Below, in pieces: positions 20,818-31,351 of a stretch of DNA of 64,000 nt (position 1 is the first letter of the stretch; each line of letters starts with the position of its first letter). The DNA is from Lasiodiplodia sp. COLG20 (taxonomy: Eukaryota > Ascomycota > Dothideomycetes > Botryosphaeriales > Botryosphaeriaceae), in the NCBI GenBank assembly GCA_009801085.1, contig VNWV01000003.1, positions 3,472,001 to 3,536,000 on the forward strand, read 5' to 3'. The notes under the pieces are model-generated. The model worked only from the letters and a program-made list of their open reading frames with translations, did not search any database and was not told the DNA's origin. Made by a program: the position numbers and the translations under genes.

Positions 20818-22430
20818 CCCGGACTCACGACCGCAGCTTGAATGCTGCCAAAATGCCGTAGAGATAGGAGCTCGGCTGCGTCAACGAGCGAGGCTGGACA
20901 ATGCGCTGCGAAGGAGAATCAAAGCAGCTGCGGGACAGAAAATGCTTGTTATAAGACGGCGAGAATAGCTTTAGCAATGTCTGTTTTGACGGGACAGGAT
21001 TCTTTGTGTACAAACAGTAAAGGTAAGGGAGCTGAAGGACTGGCTCGCACCTTGGTCGGCCGCGCGCGGCGCGCCGCTTCCAACCAATGACGGCATTACT
21101 GCTCCGTTGCGGGTAAGCGCGAACGCCTGCACACGTGCTGAGCTCAGCACTTGAATCCAACTTCACATGTCCATGTCTACTACTCTCGTTCAGACGAGTG
21201 CACACAGCGGAAGACGAGAAGTGTCGCGGTGAAGCTGGACTGATCTGCTCCAAAGACGACCCGAGCATGTGGAGCCGACACTTCTTCCTACTGGCCGAGT
21301 CTCTTGCCAGCTCACAGCGAGTGACTGATGTTTATTGTTTTTGATGCAGGGGAACCGGGGCCCATTGGACCATGCGCGCGTGCAATATGGGGATGCCTTG
21401 TCCGCCAAGGTGCCCGCGCATTCCACCGAGGCTGCGACAACCATAGAGCATTCTCATCAGCGCCTGCGCCTTTGTCCTTACGATCTTGAAAGATTCCCCT
21501 CTGAGATTTTCGAAATGGAGCGGGAAAATGAAGCGGCAGTACCGAGGCTATGCCGGGGTCACGCCTTGAGCGAGCTTGACATCATGCCTCGTACCGCGAC
21601 GTTTCCGGCAGCTCTACGGCGACCAGCTTCCTTGGCCGATGCGGTGGCTGTACACTCGCCACGTCGGGCACCGGAGCGGAAGCGGATGGTTAAGGCACAC
21701 GGCGGGCGGCGAAACAGCATCTCGTACGGACAATTGCGGCCGCCGGCCAGCATCGTGTACGGTCGTTCTATCTGGAGCGCGGCGCCCCGAGCACGGCCAG
21801 TAGAGCATTCGGGAACTCAGGAGGCGCTATTTTTAGTCGCTTCCGTTGATGTGGGACGACCCGAGGAAATGCCTGGGCCTTCTGTCACCAGACATCCACC
21901 GCTCATGGATGAGCTGTCCACATGTTTTCCACGATCGCCTGGGACAAGGCGCAGGGGACTCCAAGCACAGCCGTTACGGGCCGCTGCGCTCGAACAAGAA
22001 AAAAAATTACCGCCGGCGCCATCGGCTCCGTCTGGCCTCACTCTTTTGATCCTTCTGTTGCATTTGTTTCCCGCAGGTGATATCGTGCCAAGCGACGTAA
22101 CGTTACTCCAGACCTTTCGAGAAGAGGTGGCGGCCGGCAGGTGGCTTTTGTGGGGATGCCCTGGTGATCTGCAGCGCCTGCCCACTGTCGGCCATAGCCA
22201 AGCATGTCTATACGAGAGCCGCAGGGTGCGGATGAGAGCTCGAGAAAGAGGGGCCCTCGTATTTTGTTTGCATCATCGTAGACTGACGAAGTCGCCGCCA
22301 ACTTCGACCAGCTATATAAACCCGCCGTCTACTTCGAGCTGGAAGACATCAGCCATCAGCACAACCAAGCCAGAGCACTCAACACAAACTACACCTCCAC
22401 TTCCACCTTAACCCCACAACACCAATCACA
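20818..22430. other. Intergenic region with divergent promoters
   Basis: This lies between the minus-strand lysine-rich gene and the plus-strand secreted protein gene, so it must hold both promoters. A strong TATA box for the plus-strand gene is at 22313-22320. A 355-codon open frame with an ATG runs from 21344 to 22411 on the plus strand. It overlaps the TATA box and probable leader of the secreted gene and shows no recognisable motif, so I do not call it a gene. Confidence 0.5.
22313..22320 (+). promoter_or_regulatory. TATA box of small secreted protein gene
   Basis: TATATAAA lies 110 bases before the ATG at 22431. A C/A-rich, G-poor leader follows (about 22385-22430), as is common in highly expressed fungal genes. 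Confidence 0.65.
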
Positions 22431-22985
22431 ATGCGCTTCACCACCGCCGCCACCGCCCTCGCCCTCACCGGCTTCTGCAGCGCCGCCGTCCTGCCGCGCG
22501 CCACTGAGCACAAGATCTACGTCGACACTTCCAAGTGCGCCGACAACGGCCGCACGCTGCCGCAGATCTACGGCATCTCCAACTCGACCTCGCAGGACTT
22601 CACCGACCCGCAGCGCTTCGACGGGCCCACCTTCACCTTCACCGTGCCCGCCTACTACCAGGGCCACCTCTGGCTGTACAACAGCGACGACCAGGCCGCC
22701 TCGAGCGGCGACAACACGCCCCTGAACGTCCAGGGCGTCGACTTCTTCTTCTACGACCAGCCCACCGACGTCGAGCGCAACCAGGCCACCGTGCCCGCCG
22801 AGGGCGACGCCAACCAGGACGGCCAGGTCTACAGCGTACCTGACCCCATCACTGCCGTCCGCTTCGCCAGCACCACCCCCAGCAGCACCTTCATCGAGGG
22901 CAAGACCGGCGGCACTCTGTACAGCACCCAGGAGGGCGACGCCCTGTACGTCTACTACTGCGAGGAGTGGCCCGTCCAGAACTAG
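22431..22985 (+). CDS. Small secreted protein, highly codon-biased
   Basis: A single-exon gene of 184 aa beginning with a signal peptide (MRFTTAATALALTGFCSAA) and a possible Kex2 site (LPRA). The mature protein is acidic and aromatic-rich, with only two cysteines (in DTSKCADNG near the start and YYCEEW near the end) that could form one disulphide closing the fold. The strands TFTFTVPAYYQGHLWLYN and GVDFFFYDQP suggest a beta-sandwich. Almost every codon ends in C or G, far more biased than neighbouring genes. Together with the TATA box and the CA-rich leader this points to very high expression. I do not recognise the family; an abundant secreted or wall-associated protein, possibly an effector, is the best reading. 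Confidence 0.8.
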   Translation: MRFTTAATALALTGFCSAAVLPRATEHKIYVDTSKCADNGRTLPQIYGISNSTSQDFTDPQRFDGPTFTFTVPAYYQGHLWLYNSDDQAASSGDNTPLNVQGVDFFFYDQPTDVERNQATVPAEGDANQDGQVYSVPDPITAVRFASTTPSSTFIEGKTGGTLYSTQEGDALYVYYCEEWPVQN

Positions 22986-24448
22986 AGAATGAGATCGAAA
23001 ACTTGAGAAAGATGGAGGACGAAGGAAATTGTACAGTACATGCAGACAAGACACGGGCGCGATGAGCGAGAAAAAGGCATATGTAATGTGTAAACGATGA
23101 AATGCAAATCATCAACGACAGAATGGAAATTCAACTGTTGTCTAAAACTATTATTCACACTTTGTTTGACTCATGAAAGGTGCATCTCGTCCTTCCCTCT
23201 TCGGAAAATGCGCACTCGATCGATCCCCCAAAGCATGACATGTACTAGCCATGAATTAAAAAAAGAGATCCCTACCTTTTCGCACTCCATACGAAACAAG
23301 ACCAATGGCTTCGCGCGCGAGCAAAGTCTAAACAGAGTTATCGCGTAAAACCTCGTATTTCACCCCCACCGTAACGGCGATTGTGGCTGCGGGAAGGGAT
23401 AAGAACCGCCCGAAATAGACGATCGGCGTCATCCCGCCCGCCCCAGGATATGGACCGTCCGCACCCTCCTATCGTGGTAGCTTTATCGATATCGCTTCAT
23501 CGGTGGAGCAAGTCCGCAGCGAGATACGAGAACTTAAATAGACTTCCAAGTCACGCCGACGGAAGAGCACACGCCCTTCCAAGAATTCTACCAAAACTGC
23601 CGCTGATAACGAATCGCAGAGCACACATGTCTTGAAGAACAAGAGGGGATGCACGTAATGAATTGTATACATTCATCGTAATATTGCGAGCAGAAATACC
23701 CCCCCGAAACAACTTTTGTTCCGCTCGCATCCCTAGCTGGATGCAATGCTTCGCTGATTTCCATTCCTCATTCCGCTTCAACCATTGCCCGATGGCATGA
23801 TCGCTTCAACTTCTGCCAGATAGCATGGTAGCTTCAACTTTCTGCCGGATGGCATGATCTTCTCTTTCGCTTCTGTGTTTCAAAGAACGAGTAATTTTCC
23901 CCCATCCCACCAGTTCGCAATGACCTAGATCACCTTACACCCTTCAATCGTATCGCCAGTGTTGGCACATATCATAATGATTCTGAGTCTGTCTTCAGAT
24001 CAAGTCGATGAGAGACAGGTAAGTATTCGCCTCGTGAGTTGCGATGGTTCCTTCCAAATAGTAGCAATGCGCCTAATGAACACCGTTAGCGATAGCACTA
24101 CTCAGGTCACAAGATGAATCTTCATACCTTCGTTCCGACCGCGATGCCCCACGAAGCACGATCCAACGATGATTCGATACTCCTGTTCAGAGGCAACAAC
24201 CAAGTCCACTGCCGAGCAAAACACCAACATCATCAATTTCCCAACGCTTGAAATGCGCCAATCATCCTCCCTCCACTTTGGTTGACAAGCCGAAACACAA
24301 CTCCCATGTAGGAACGTTATGCCAATTTCCCACAGCAACAGAACATGTTGCAAAAGGTGAACGACAGGAAGGTCCTCATGCCAACATGCATAACTTTCTC
24401 TTCCTTTCTCTCTGATACGTCCTTTTTTTTTTTTTGGTTCTTTTCGTT
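22986..24448. other. Convergent 3' intergenic region
   Basis: This lies between the 3' ends of the secreted protein gene (+) and the regulator-like gene (-). It contains a degenerate tandem repeat at 23791-23860 and a T13 run at about 24423-24435, just beyond the stop codon of the minus-strand gene. The open frames on the minus strand at 24102-25280 are shadows of the neighbouring coding region and its flank. Confidence 0.55.
23791..23860 (+). repeat. Degenerate tandem repeat, period 28-29 bp
   Basis: The phrase GATGGCATGATCGCTTCAAC...TGCC is repeated as 23791-23818, 23819-23847 and a partial third copy from 23848. A related CGCTTCAACCATTGCCC segment lies just before it (23774-23790). The copies differ by several substitutions and an indel, so the array is old. 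It lies in a convergent 3' region. Confidence 0.7.
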
Positions 24449-26569
24449 TCACCGCCTCAGTAACGACTGCACCCTCAAAAACGTCCGCAACGCCGGGAAT
24501 ATCGACTCGGGCTGCTCGAACCCCAGCTTGATCGTGCACAAGATCGCCATCGACGCCAGGTTCTTCCGCGCCTTTGCTCTTTCGTAGTCGCGCTGCACGT
24601 CCGACGCCCCTGTTGCCGCCCCTGTCCAGCCAGGAGGAGAGGAAGCGTTGGTTGACGTGCCGCCGCCGCTGGCCGAGGGCGATGTGGTGGTGGACCCCGG
24701 CGATGCGCTGGAAGCCGTGGAGAAAGAGCAAGAGGGGGAGTTGGCGGCCGCCGCAGCCGCCGCCGCCATGTTCGACGATGATGATGCCGACGAAGTTGAT
24801 GGGTGACGACTGCCGCCGCCACCACCGCCACCACCACCGCCACCGCCGAGGTGTTCCCCAAACGAGCAGCGAGCCGAAGGAGGCGCACGAGCCGCGACGG
24901 TCGCAACGAAAGTGACCCAGAGCAGGACACCAACAAGGTCTCCCCAAGCATCCTGGGCGTTCGGAGTGCGCTGGATGGCGTCCACGATGGCCATGGCGGG
25001 GTGCGTGGACGAGGAGAGCGGGGGCAGGGAGAACGAGACGCTGTTCGGCGTGGCCGACGTCGAGGGCGGTGTGAATGCAGTGTCGCTGCCGGCTTCGGCG
25101 GAAGAGAGGGAAGGGCTGGCCGACGACGAGGGTGCGTGGTCGCAGAAGCCCGGCGCCACCTTCATCAGATCGACCCGCACCGCCATTTGCGGGTACGCGC
25201 GCTCGAAATATTGGCCGGCCGTTGAGATGGGGACCCGGGCGGCGATCGCGTAGGAGTACAGTATCGCGGCGTGGCGGCACGCCTCGTACACAAAGTCCGG
25301 GCTGGCGCCGCCGCCACCGTTTCCTCCAGTGGGGTCAAAGAAGGTGCTTGGATCGCTGTTGGGGGGGAGATCGAGCATGCGATTGTGAAAGCTCCAGAAC
25401 TGAGAGCTGAGCTGTCGTGGATACGGATACTCGTCGCGGAGCGTCTGCCGTCGCACAATATTCTCGGAATGGACGAACAGGTTGGTCATGTCTCTCATGT
25501 CCCGGAGGATCTGGAGCGTGCTGTCGGAGCACAGCGAAGAGATGCTGTAAAAGTCATTGCGCGGGCAGAAGATGGGCGACTCGGCCAGACGCGTCGTGGT
25601 CGCTGTAGCTATTGGTTGTGTGAGGTGGTTGAAGAAGCGTTGTGGCGGTTCGCCTTCTCGGAGGATCGAGGAGACGAGCGCACCGGCAGAGATGGCGTTT
25701 GCGACGACTCCCTGCCCACCGATCTTGTCCAGGCCTCCTCTGTGTTCAGCGATCCGATCCAGCCCTTGCTCGTGGGTCATCATCACGTCCTCTTCGCCCT
25801 GCACCAGCTCTGCTGCTAGCAGTTGGCCGATACACATGAACATGCCGTCGTCAGCCTGTTTTCTCGGATCCACCAGGCTCTCGCGAATCATCGTATACAC
25901 CTCCTCCTTGATGTAGAGCGTCGCGGGACTCTCTTCCACGTAGCCATTCAGCATGTCGGAATACGTCGCCTTGATGCAAGCCGTGCTCAGGAACGCGTGT
26001 CGGCATCCATCCATGGCCGGAAAGTAGACTTTCTTCATCGTCTCCGTCAGCATGAGGTGGTCGAATTGGCGCTTCAAGTCCCACACGCTGATCTTGGGAT
26101 TCGAGAATTCGGGCATGGTATTCAAGACATCAGCGCCGCGGCCCATTTGGCGAGGGCCCAGCACTGCGTCGGCATACCTTGCGAAGAAAGTCGTCCTGGC
26201 CTTGGCCGACTTCCTGGGAATAATCGCGATCGCGCGGTCGTCATCGTTATCCTCGACGTCCTGATTCTGCTGGGAGCGCTTTCGCGACCCCTTTTCGGCG
26301 GCCTTGGTGGGATTGTAGTCCACGAACTTGACCGGGCGTCCAGCTCGGAGTGGCTTCTCACTTACCAGAGGGGGGCTGGTGCTTGAGCTTGGTTGTGTGC
26401 CCGTTGATGGCGAGGCCGATTTTGTCGAGGCCTGACCGGATTTGGAGCGCTGTTGCTGCTGCTCATTGTGCTTCACGCTGAGCATAGCATGGGAGCGGAT
26501 CTGTTTCAAGTAGTTCCCCTTCTTGAACTCCTCCGGGTTGTCGGTGGTGAGGAACTGGAAGTCCGGCAT
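24449..26569 (-). CDS. Fungal regulator-like protein (DUF3468 / 'tachykinin family' type)
   Basis: A single exon of 706 aa. The ATG at 26569 is chosen because it gives the typical N-terminus MPDFQFLTTDNPEEFKK followed by QIRSHAMLSVKH; the frame upstream has no ATG. Such proteins in Pezizomycotina resemble the C-terminal half of Zn2Cys6 transcription factors (Fungal_trans_2/DUF3468). They share FPAMDGCRHAFLSTACIKATYSD and EQGLDRIAEHRGGLDKIGG-type segments, both present here in shortened quotation. No Zn2Cys6 cysteine cluster is visible, so DNA binding would need another partner or domain. Residues 35-110 are low-complexity with a nuclear-like KGSRKR. Near residues 590-660 a Gly-rich run (at least 10 Gly) and Ser/Ala tracts are encoded by GC-rich trinucleotide repeats (about 24806-24850), which are likely to vary in length between strains. 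Confidence 0.75.
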   Translation of the reverse strand: MPDFQFLTTDNPEEFKKGNYLKQIRSHAMLSVKHNEQQQQRSKSGQASTKSASPSTGTQPSSSTSPPLVSEKPLRAGRPVKFVDYNPTKAAEKGSRKRSQQNQDVEDNDDDRAIAIIPRKSAKARTTFFARYADAVLGPRQMGRGADVLNTMPEFSNPKISVWDLKRQFDHLMLTETMKKVYFPAMDGCRHAFLSTACIKATYSDMLNGYVEESPATLYIKEEVYTMIRESLVDPRKQADDGMFMCIGQLLAAELVQGEEDVMMTHEQGLDRIAEHRGGLDKIGGQGVVANAISAGALVSSILREGEPPQRFFNHLTQPIATATTTRLAESPIFCPRNDFYSISSLCSDSTLQILRDMRDMTNLFVHSENIVRRQTLRDEYPYPRQLSSQFWSFHNRMLDLPPNSDPSTFFDPTGGNGGGGASPDFVYEACRHAAILYSYAIAARVPISTAGQYFERAYPQMAVRVDLMKVAPGFCDHAPSSSASPSLSSAEAGSDTAFTPPSTSATPNSVSFSLPPLSSSTHPAMAIVDAIQRTPNAQDAWGDLVGVLLWVTFVATVAARAPPSARCSFGEHLGGGGGGGGGGGGSRHPSTSSASSSSNMAAAAAAAANSPSCSFSTASSASPGSTTTSPSASGGGTSTNASSPPGWTGAATGASDVQRDYERAKARKNLASMAILCTIKLGFEQPESIFPALRTFLRVQSLLRR

Positions 26570-27792
26570 GATTACATCGGTGGTGTGGGGAAGGTTCCTG
26601 ATCGGGACCGTCGGTGGCTTCTTTCGCGCACCCGGCCGATCGAGCAAGGGCGAACGAACTTTCCAGGTATACCAGTCCTGGGCAGAGGTGCACGAGCCGT
26701 GGCCTAGCTTGGTGGCTAGGGGCGTTCTCTTGCCTTGTAAATGGGTGCGAGTCTAGCGGCTGGGGTGCTAGTACCCCGAGAGGAGAGGTGGGAGGAGACG
26801 TTGCAAGCGATAGAGGAACTGGCTTCCATCCCTCAGCCTTACGAAACGTTGAGCCGCATTGGTGTCCGTGGCAATAATACGCGGATACGACGGCGCTTGG
26901 CGGTTTTTGGGGGTTTGTAACGCTGCTGTAATCTCACGGCGGAATGCAATTGGTGGTGGAGGGGGGCGATCAATTGCTGACGGCGGCTGACAACGGCTGA
27001 AGTTCTGAATTGGGACGGCAAGTACGCATCGCGGCCCTTCTCCGATGTCCGAAGGGGTGCTCGGCGCTGACGCTCAACGGGACACTTTCGATAGGCTGCA
27101 GCTGCGCCAATATTCAGCTCAGCGTCCTCCTTGCGAGAAGGCGCCACGCTCCCAAGCTATCCGCTGCGCCTAGCTGGCTAGTTGCACATGACTGGAATAT
27201 CGAGTTGTGCTCTCGTTCGTTCCGATCTGTATTGCAGTTCTCGTGGCCTGGGTGCTGCTCGGCTAGTCGGATTCTGCCAGAATTGGTCGCATGAAGCGAA
27301 GGATTGCGGAGCTGAGCAAGCTGTACCTATATATACTTCGCTTATAAACTAGGGGCTTGGCCGCCTCACCCGCCAGCAGTACTCTTTCAACACGCTGTGA
27401 ATCCTCGAGGCCAAAGATGGGGTTGGTCCGTATCATCCGTATCGTCGTCCTGGTGCGACAGCTCATTGCCAGAATGAAGTGTTGGTGGTTGCCGGCAAAT
27501 CCCTCCGGCATTTAGACGGTCAGCAACAGCTGATTTGAAGCGCGAAGGAGTGATAGTATCCCAGAAGTCGTGATTAGTGACGTCAATCCTGCCCCGGTCA
27601 ACCGGAGCGCTCAACACCCGCTTGCGGCCATGCCGGTCGAGACTCATTATTCGCGTGCAGCGCTCGACCCAAACGTAGTAGCAGCATAGACTTCTTTTCT
27701 ACCTGGGTATAGGTCCATATTCGTCGAAACGCCAGCACACGCGCTGCGCGTGCTGTAAAATATCGTGACAGCTTGAGCAGTTCGCGCCCACT
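26570..27792. other. Intergenic region (regulator promoter, Rtt106 3' flank)
   Basis: No gene is firmly supported. A minus-strand open frame of 86 codons with an ATG (27647-27387; MSLDRHGRKRVLSAP...) lies just downstream of Rtt106. It has ordinary amino acid composition but no known relatives that I recall, so it remains a weak candidate. The rest contains overlapping chance frames. Confidence 0.45.
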
Positions 27793-29507
27793 CTATTCTT
27801 CGTCTGTGAGCTGAACGTCCTCCGCCTCACTGCCCAATTCGTCCTGCACAAGGTTTCCCCCGTCTCCCTCATCTCCCTCGTATTCCTCCTCTTCGTCTTC
27901 GTCGGAGTCTTCATCGCTACTTGTTCCTGAGCCCTCGCTCTCGCCATCGGAGCCGGGGTCGTAGTCTTCCTCATCCTCATCTTCCTCGTCCTCCAGCATC
28001 CTCTGCGCCTTCTCCAACTCTGTCTCACCGTCGCCAGCGGCAGCTACATCCTCGCTCTGGCCCTCATCAGGACCGTTGACATTGTACATCTGCGCCTTGC
28101 GCTGTGCGGCCATCGAGGCATCGTTCAGGCCGTGGTGCTTGATGTACTGATCAATGCCCGTGTAGTCGGCCTGGTCGAGCATTGAGAATTCAATCTCCTG
28201 GCTCTTCTGCTCAGGACCGCCGGTATTGATTGTGATATTAAGGTTAAAGGTGCGTTGCAGCACCGACGTGTACGAGATGGACTCGACACTACCAAAAGAG
28301 AAGTAGACCAGCGGCTTCTTGAAGCCAAAAACGATACCAACGCTTGTAAGGAATAAGAAGCCTAGTTGTCGTCAGCTCCAAATCGCATTTTCGCCGCTCG
28401 CACTGCAGCACATATGCCAAGTGATTCTCAGACTTACCCTCTTTGCTTCCTCTAAACGCCTTGACGTGGAATCCAGGCTCACCTTTGAGGTGGCTCTGGG
28501 GGATGGTGCTCTGGAACTCCTCCTTGGTCGGGAATACGACCTTCTTTCCAAACGGCGTCAAAAATCCATTCAGCCGCTCCGCCATGAACTCTGGTCCCGT
28601 CTCTGCGCCACCTTCCAGCTCCTTTTTCGTCGGCTCTTGGAAAGTCCAAACAATTTGCTCCGGTGGCGTCGTGCCCTCAGGTGCAGTGCTCAGGCCGTCA
28701 TTGCCCTTTGGTATGATGATAAAGTTCCATTGGCGCTTGGCCTTCTCCGGAATCGGGAGGCAGAAGACTTGCTCTGCAGTAAGACGCGACGACGTCAGCA
28801 TACAAAAAATATATTCAGTGCCAAAAGGCCCAGAACATCAGGTCCGGACAAGGGAAAGCGCGTGCAACTCACCAACATCCCTAAAGCCAATACCAAACTC
28901 GACGTTCGTCCCACCGCCCGAGCAAGCGCGCAGGCCGCCGCCGGAGCTGTCCCCAGCCCCCGACGCGGCCACCAGCTGCAGATGCAGCTTCTTACGCTGC
29001 GGGATCGAGAAGCTCACGTCCGGCAGCGTGAAGTCCGCGCCCGCCGCGCTGTTCGTCCATGCCCCGGTTGTTCCTGCACCTGCTGCAGCCTCGGCGCCGC
29101 CTTCGATCTTCCGCTTCTTCGTGGCGGGCTCGTCGGCGCGGCTTGCGGTCGCGCCATTCGTGGCCAAGGTGGTCGAAGGGGGGCTCTGGCGCAGCTGAAG
29201 GATGTACGACGAAATGGACGAGAATAGCGGTTGGTGCTGGGGCGATTCGCCTGCATAATTTATCCCCAGTTAGATTTGCCATCTTTCAATTTCTCCAATA
29301 CTGCATGAATTGCGGATGATGGGGCCGAATCGCCTTACCGATGGCACTGTATACACGCTTCTTCAGCTCCGGCTGGTCAGCGAATGCCTGCTCGACCTCA
29401 GGCAGGCTTGCAGGTGCTGGTGCCGGAATGGGCACGGTTTGGGGAGGTGCGCTCGGTGGAGCGGCTGCGGCGGTGGGCCGCGATGAGAAGGCTGTAAATT
29501 GCGACAT
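27793..29507 (-). CDS. rtt106: Histone chaperone Rtt106
   Basis: Four exons: 29507-29339, 29250-28873, 28773-28438 and 28361-27793, with introns of 88, 99 and 76 nt, giving 483 aa. Rtt106 binds H3-H4 carrying acetylated H3K56 and deposits them during replication and heterochromatin silencing. The N-terminal helical dimerisation region (about 1-90) is followed by an NLS-like KKRK and a tandem PH-like module. Typical strands include [45 protein letters not shown] and [12 protein letters not shown]. The [19 protein letters not shown] segment closes the second PH domain. The last 80 or so residues form the acidic tail ([21 protein letters not shown]) seen in this chaperone family. Splicing restores the diagnostic [14 protein letters not shown] junction. 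Confidence 0.94.
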
Positions 29508-30055
29508 TCGGAGTCGCTTTCTGCAACGTTGTTGTGGTGGAATTGTTGTTGTCGAGGGCCGAGCGCGGCGGCCGCATTGTCCTTGGCTGTTTGCGCCTGG
29601 CGGAGCGAGGCGACCGCCACCACGCGATCCGCATTTTGGCGCGCAAGGCTATCCCGACGTTCCTTCCCCGTCTTTGCAACATCAAACTTCACAACAATAT
29701 ACTTAGTCACTGACGAAATCTAGACCATTTATGCATTGTTTACCTAATGAAAGGCACAGCCACATAAATATGCCAGTCTCGTGTTCCAACCCATCATTCC
29801 GTTATCCACTCTTAGACTCAAGACGCTTCCGCCCAATCCTTTCAGCAGATTCTTTTTGTCCTATGGAAGCTAGTTTTTGGAAAACCCAGTGTACTCAAGC
29901 GAGTTCGAGAGATCGAACCATGCTCGTTTTTTCATCTCCATCGTTTTATAAGCCAGTGATTTGCTGAGGATGCTGCGCAGTCCATTTGACTAGCAGCCGG
30001 CGAGAGCAAGCCTTATCATCCGTTCACTTCTAGACCGCTAGGAAGTCCTTTCATT
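29508..30055. other. Intergenic region upstream of rtt106
   Basis: This contains the promoter of rtt106 and the 3' flank of the next minus-strand gene. The part from 29700 to 30000 is AT-rich. I see no gene. Confidence 0.55.
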
Positions 30056-31351
30056 TCAACCAGCATACTTCGATCCAGAGAGGCCATTCTTCTCAGCAGA
30101 CTGCATCTTCGGCTCAGTGGATTCAGTCACCTCCGTCTTCTCCTGCTCCTCTTTCTTGTTCTCCTCCTTTGGCGCATACTTTGAACCGGCAAGACCGCTC
30201 TTCTTTGCAGCTGCCATGAACTCAGCAGGCGAAGCGAGTTGGCCTGCTTTGGTAGCAGGAGGATGTCTGCGGTTCGTAGTGAAGATGGCGCTAGAGGAAG
30301 AGCTGCCCACCGTCGAGCTGGCCATCGACACAGACGACATGGAACTGTTGGCGCGGTCCATCATCGGTGCTATATGAGCACCGTTAGCAGAAGGTCCATT
30401 GGTGTACTTGGAAGACTGCTGCTGGCTCGGGATGCCATTACGACCACGATTGACTTGAGCAGGCGGACGCAGATTGCCAACAGGCTGAACTGCATGACCA
30501 ATACTTCCTCCACCACGAACAACGGAAGCCTTCTTCCTGCGCGTAGGTAGACCCTGGTCCGCATGGATATCTGAATGAGGGTTGAGAGATCCCGGCCTCG
30601 TCATACCATTGTGTCCAGTGTTGTTCGGGATATAGCCGCCGCGGCCACTGGCGGCATATCCTCCGCGACGCGGAGGTCCCGAAGTAGCGAAGGGTCTGTT
30701 GTTCGGGATAAGCGGGCGTGGGCTGGAGACCGAGGGGCGGGCTTTTCCGCCCTTGTAGGAACCCTTGCTAAAGGCAATCATTAGATATCTCTACTAGTTG
30801 AAAGGAAATAGCGCCTTACAACTGGAGCGCTTTAGCCAGAGCTAAAGGGTCAGCTTCACCCGGGTTGTTCAGGATCGGGTTCAGAGCAGGTTCGCTACGG
30901 CGGGCTGGAGGACCGAACATGGTGCCGTTGGAGTCATACTGTTTGCGCACAGGTTGCTTGACGACCTCTCCGCGCGCCTGACGGTTGAGGCGGAAGAGCT
31001 GGCCGTCGTGGAGAAGGTCTTGCGCCTCGGCATCCAGATCGCGATCAGTGGTGGTGAGGTGGAAGTCTACAATGAATGTGATCAGCTAAGATTCCCATTT
31101 TGACCAGATCTCAGATATTAATACTCACTCTTCCATCCAGCGACCAACGGGTTGGCAGGATGTCCAGCACGGCGGAAAATCTCGTTCGGCGGGGCAGGCG
31201 GGAAGCGCATGCGAGCGAAGTCATCACCGCGATCGAAGGAGGCGAGAACACTCTCACGGTTAAAGGTGCCTAGCTCGTACCTGAAGGCGTCGGACTGGTC
31301 GTTGTCGACGCCTTGAGCGACGCCAGGATTGCCGGCAGATTTGTCCGGCAT
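30056..31351 (-). CDS. Uncharacterised low-complexity protein with duplicated GLxGSKYA motif
   Basis: Three exons: 31351-31129, 31066-30820 and 30767-30056, giving 393 aa. The first two exons encode an ordered N-terminal part (FRYELGTFNRESVLASFDRG, LTTTDRDLDAEAQDLLHDG) that is the likely conserved core. The second exon-exon junction gives ALQF|KGSYKGGK. The C-terminal two thirds are basic and rich in Gly, Arg, Asn and Ser with RG/RGG-like dipeptides (RGGYAASGRGGY), typical of RNA-associated or condensate-forming proteins. Near the end two copies of a short motif occur: SGLAGSKYA and NGLSGSKYA, the second being the C-terminus. Many fungal proteins carry related GL-x-S-K/R-W/Y-A motifs whose role is unknown to me. 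A link to mRNA biology is inference. Confidence 0.75.

Noticed and set aside
21344..22411. 355-codon plus-strand open frame upstream of the secreted protein gene
   Set aside because: It overlaps the TATA box and leader of the following gene, has no recognisable motif and its composition looks random. GC-rich intergenic DNA easily gives such frames.
24102..25280. 392-codon minus-strand frame overlapping the regulator-like gene
   Set aside because: It is another reading frame over the 3' half of a well-supported gene and is rich in Arg, His and Gly, as expected of a shadow frame.
27387..27647. 86-codon minus-strand frame downstream of rtt106
   Set aside because: It has an ATG and plausible composition but no homologue I recognise and no supporting promoter or splice signals. 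It is kept only as a weak candidate in the intergenic entry.
29900..29925. tRNA B-box-like GGTTCGATC on the minus strand
   Set aside because: The flanking bases do not form a T-stem and no matching A-box or acceptor stem is found at the right distance.
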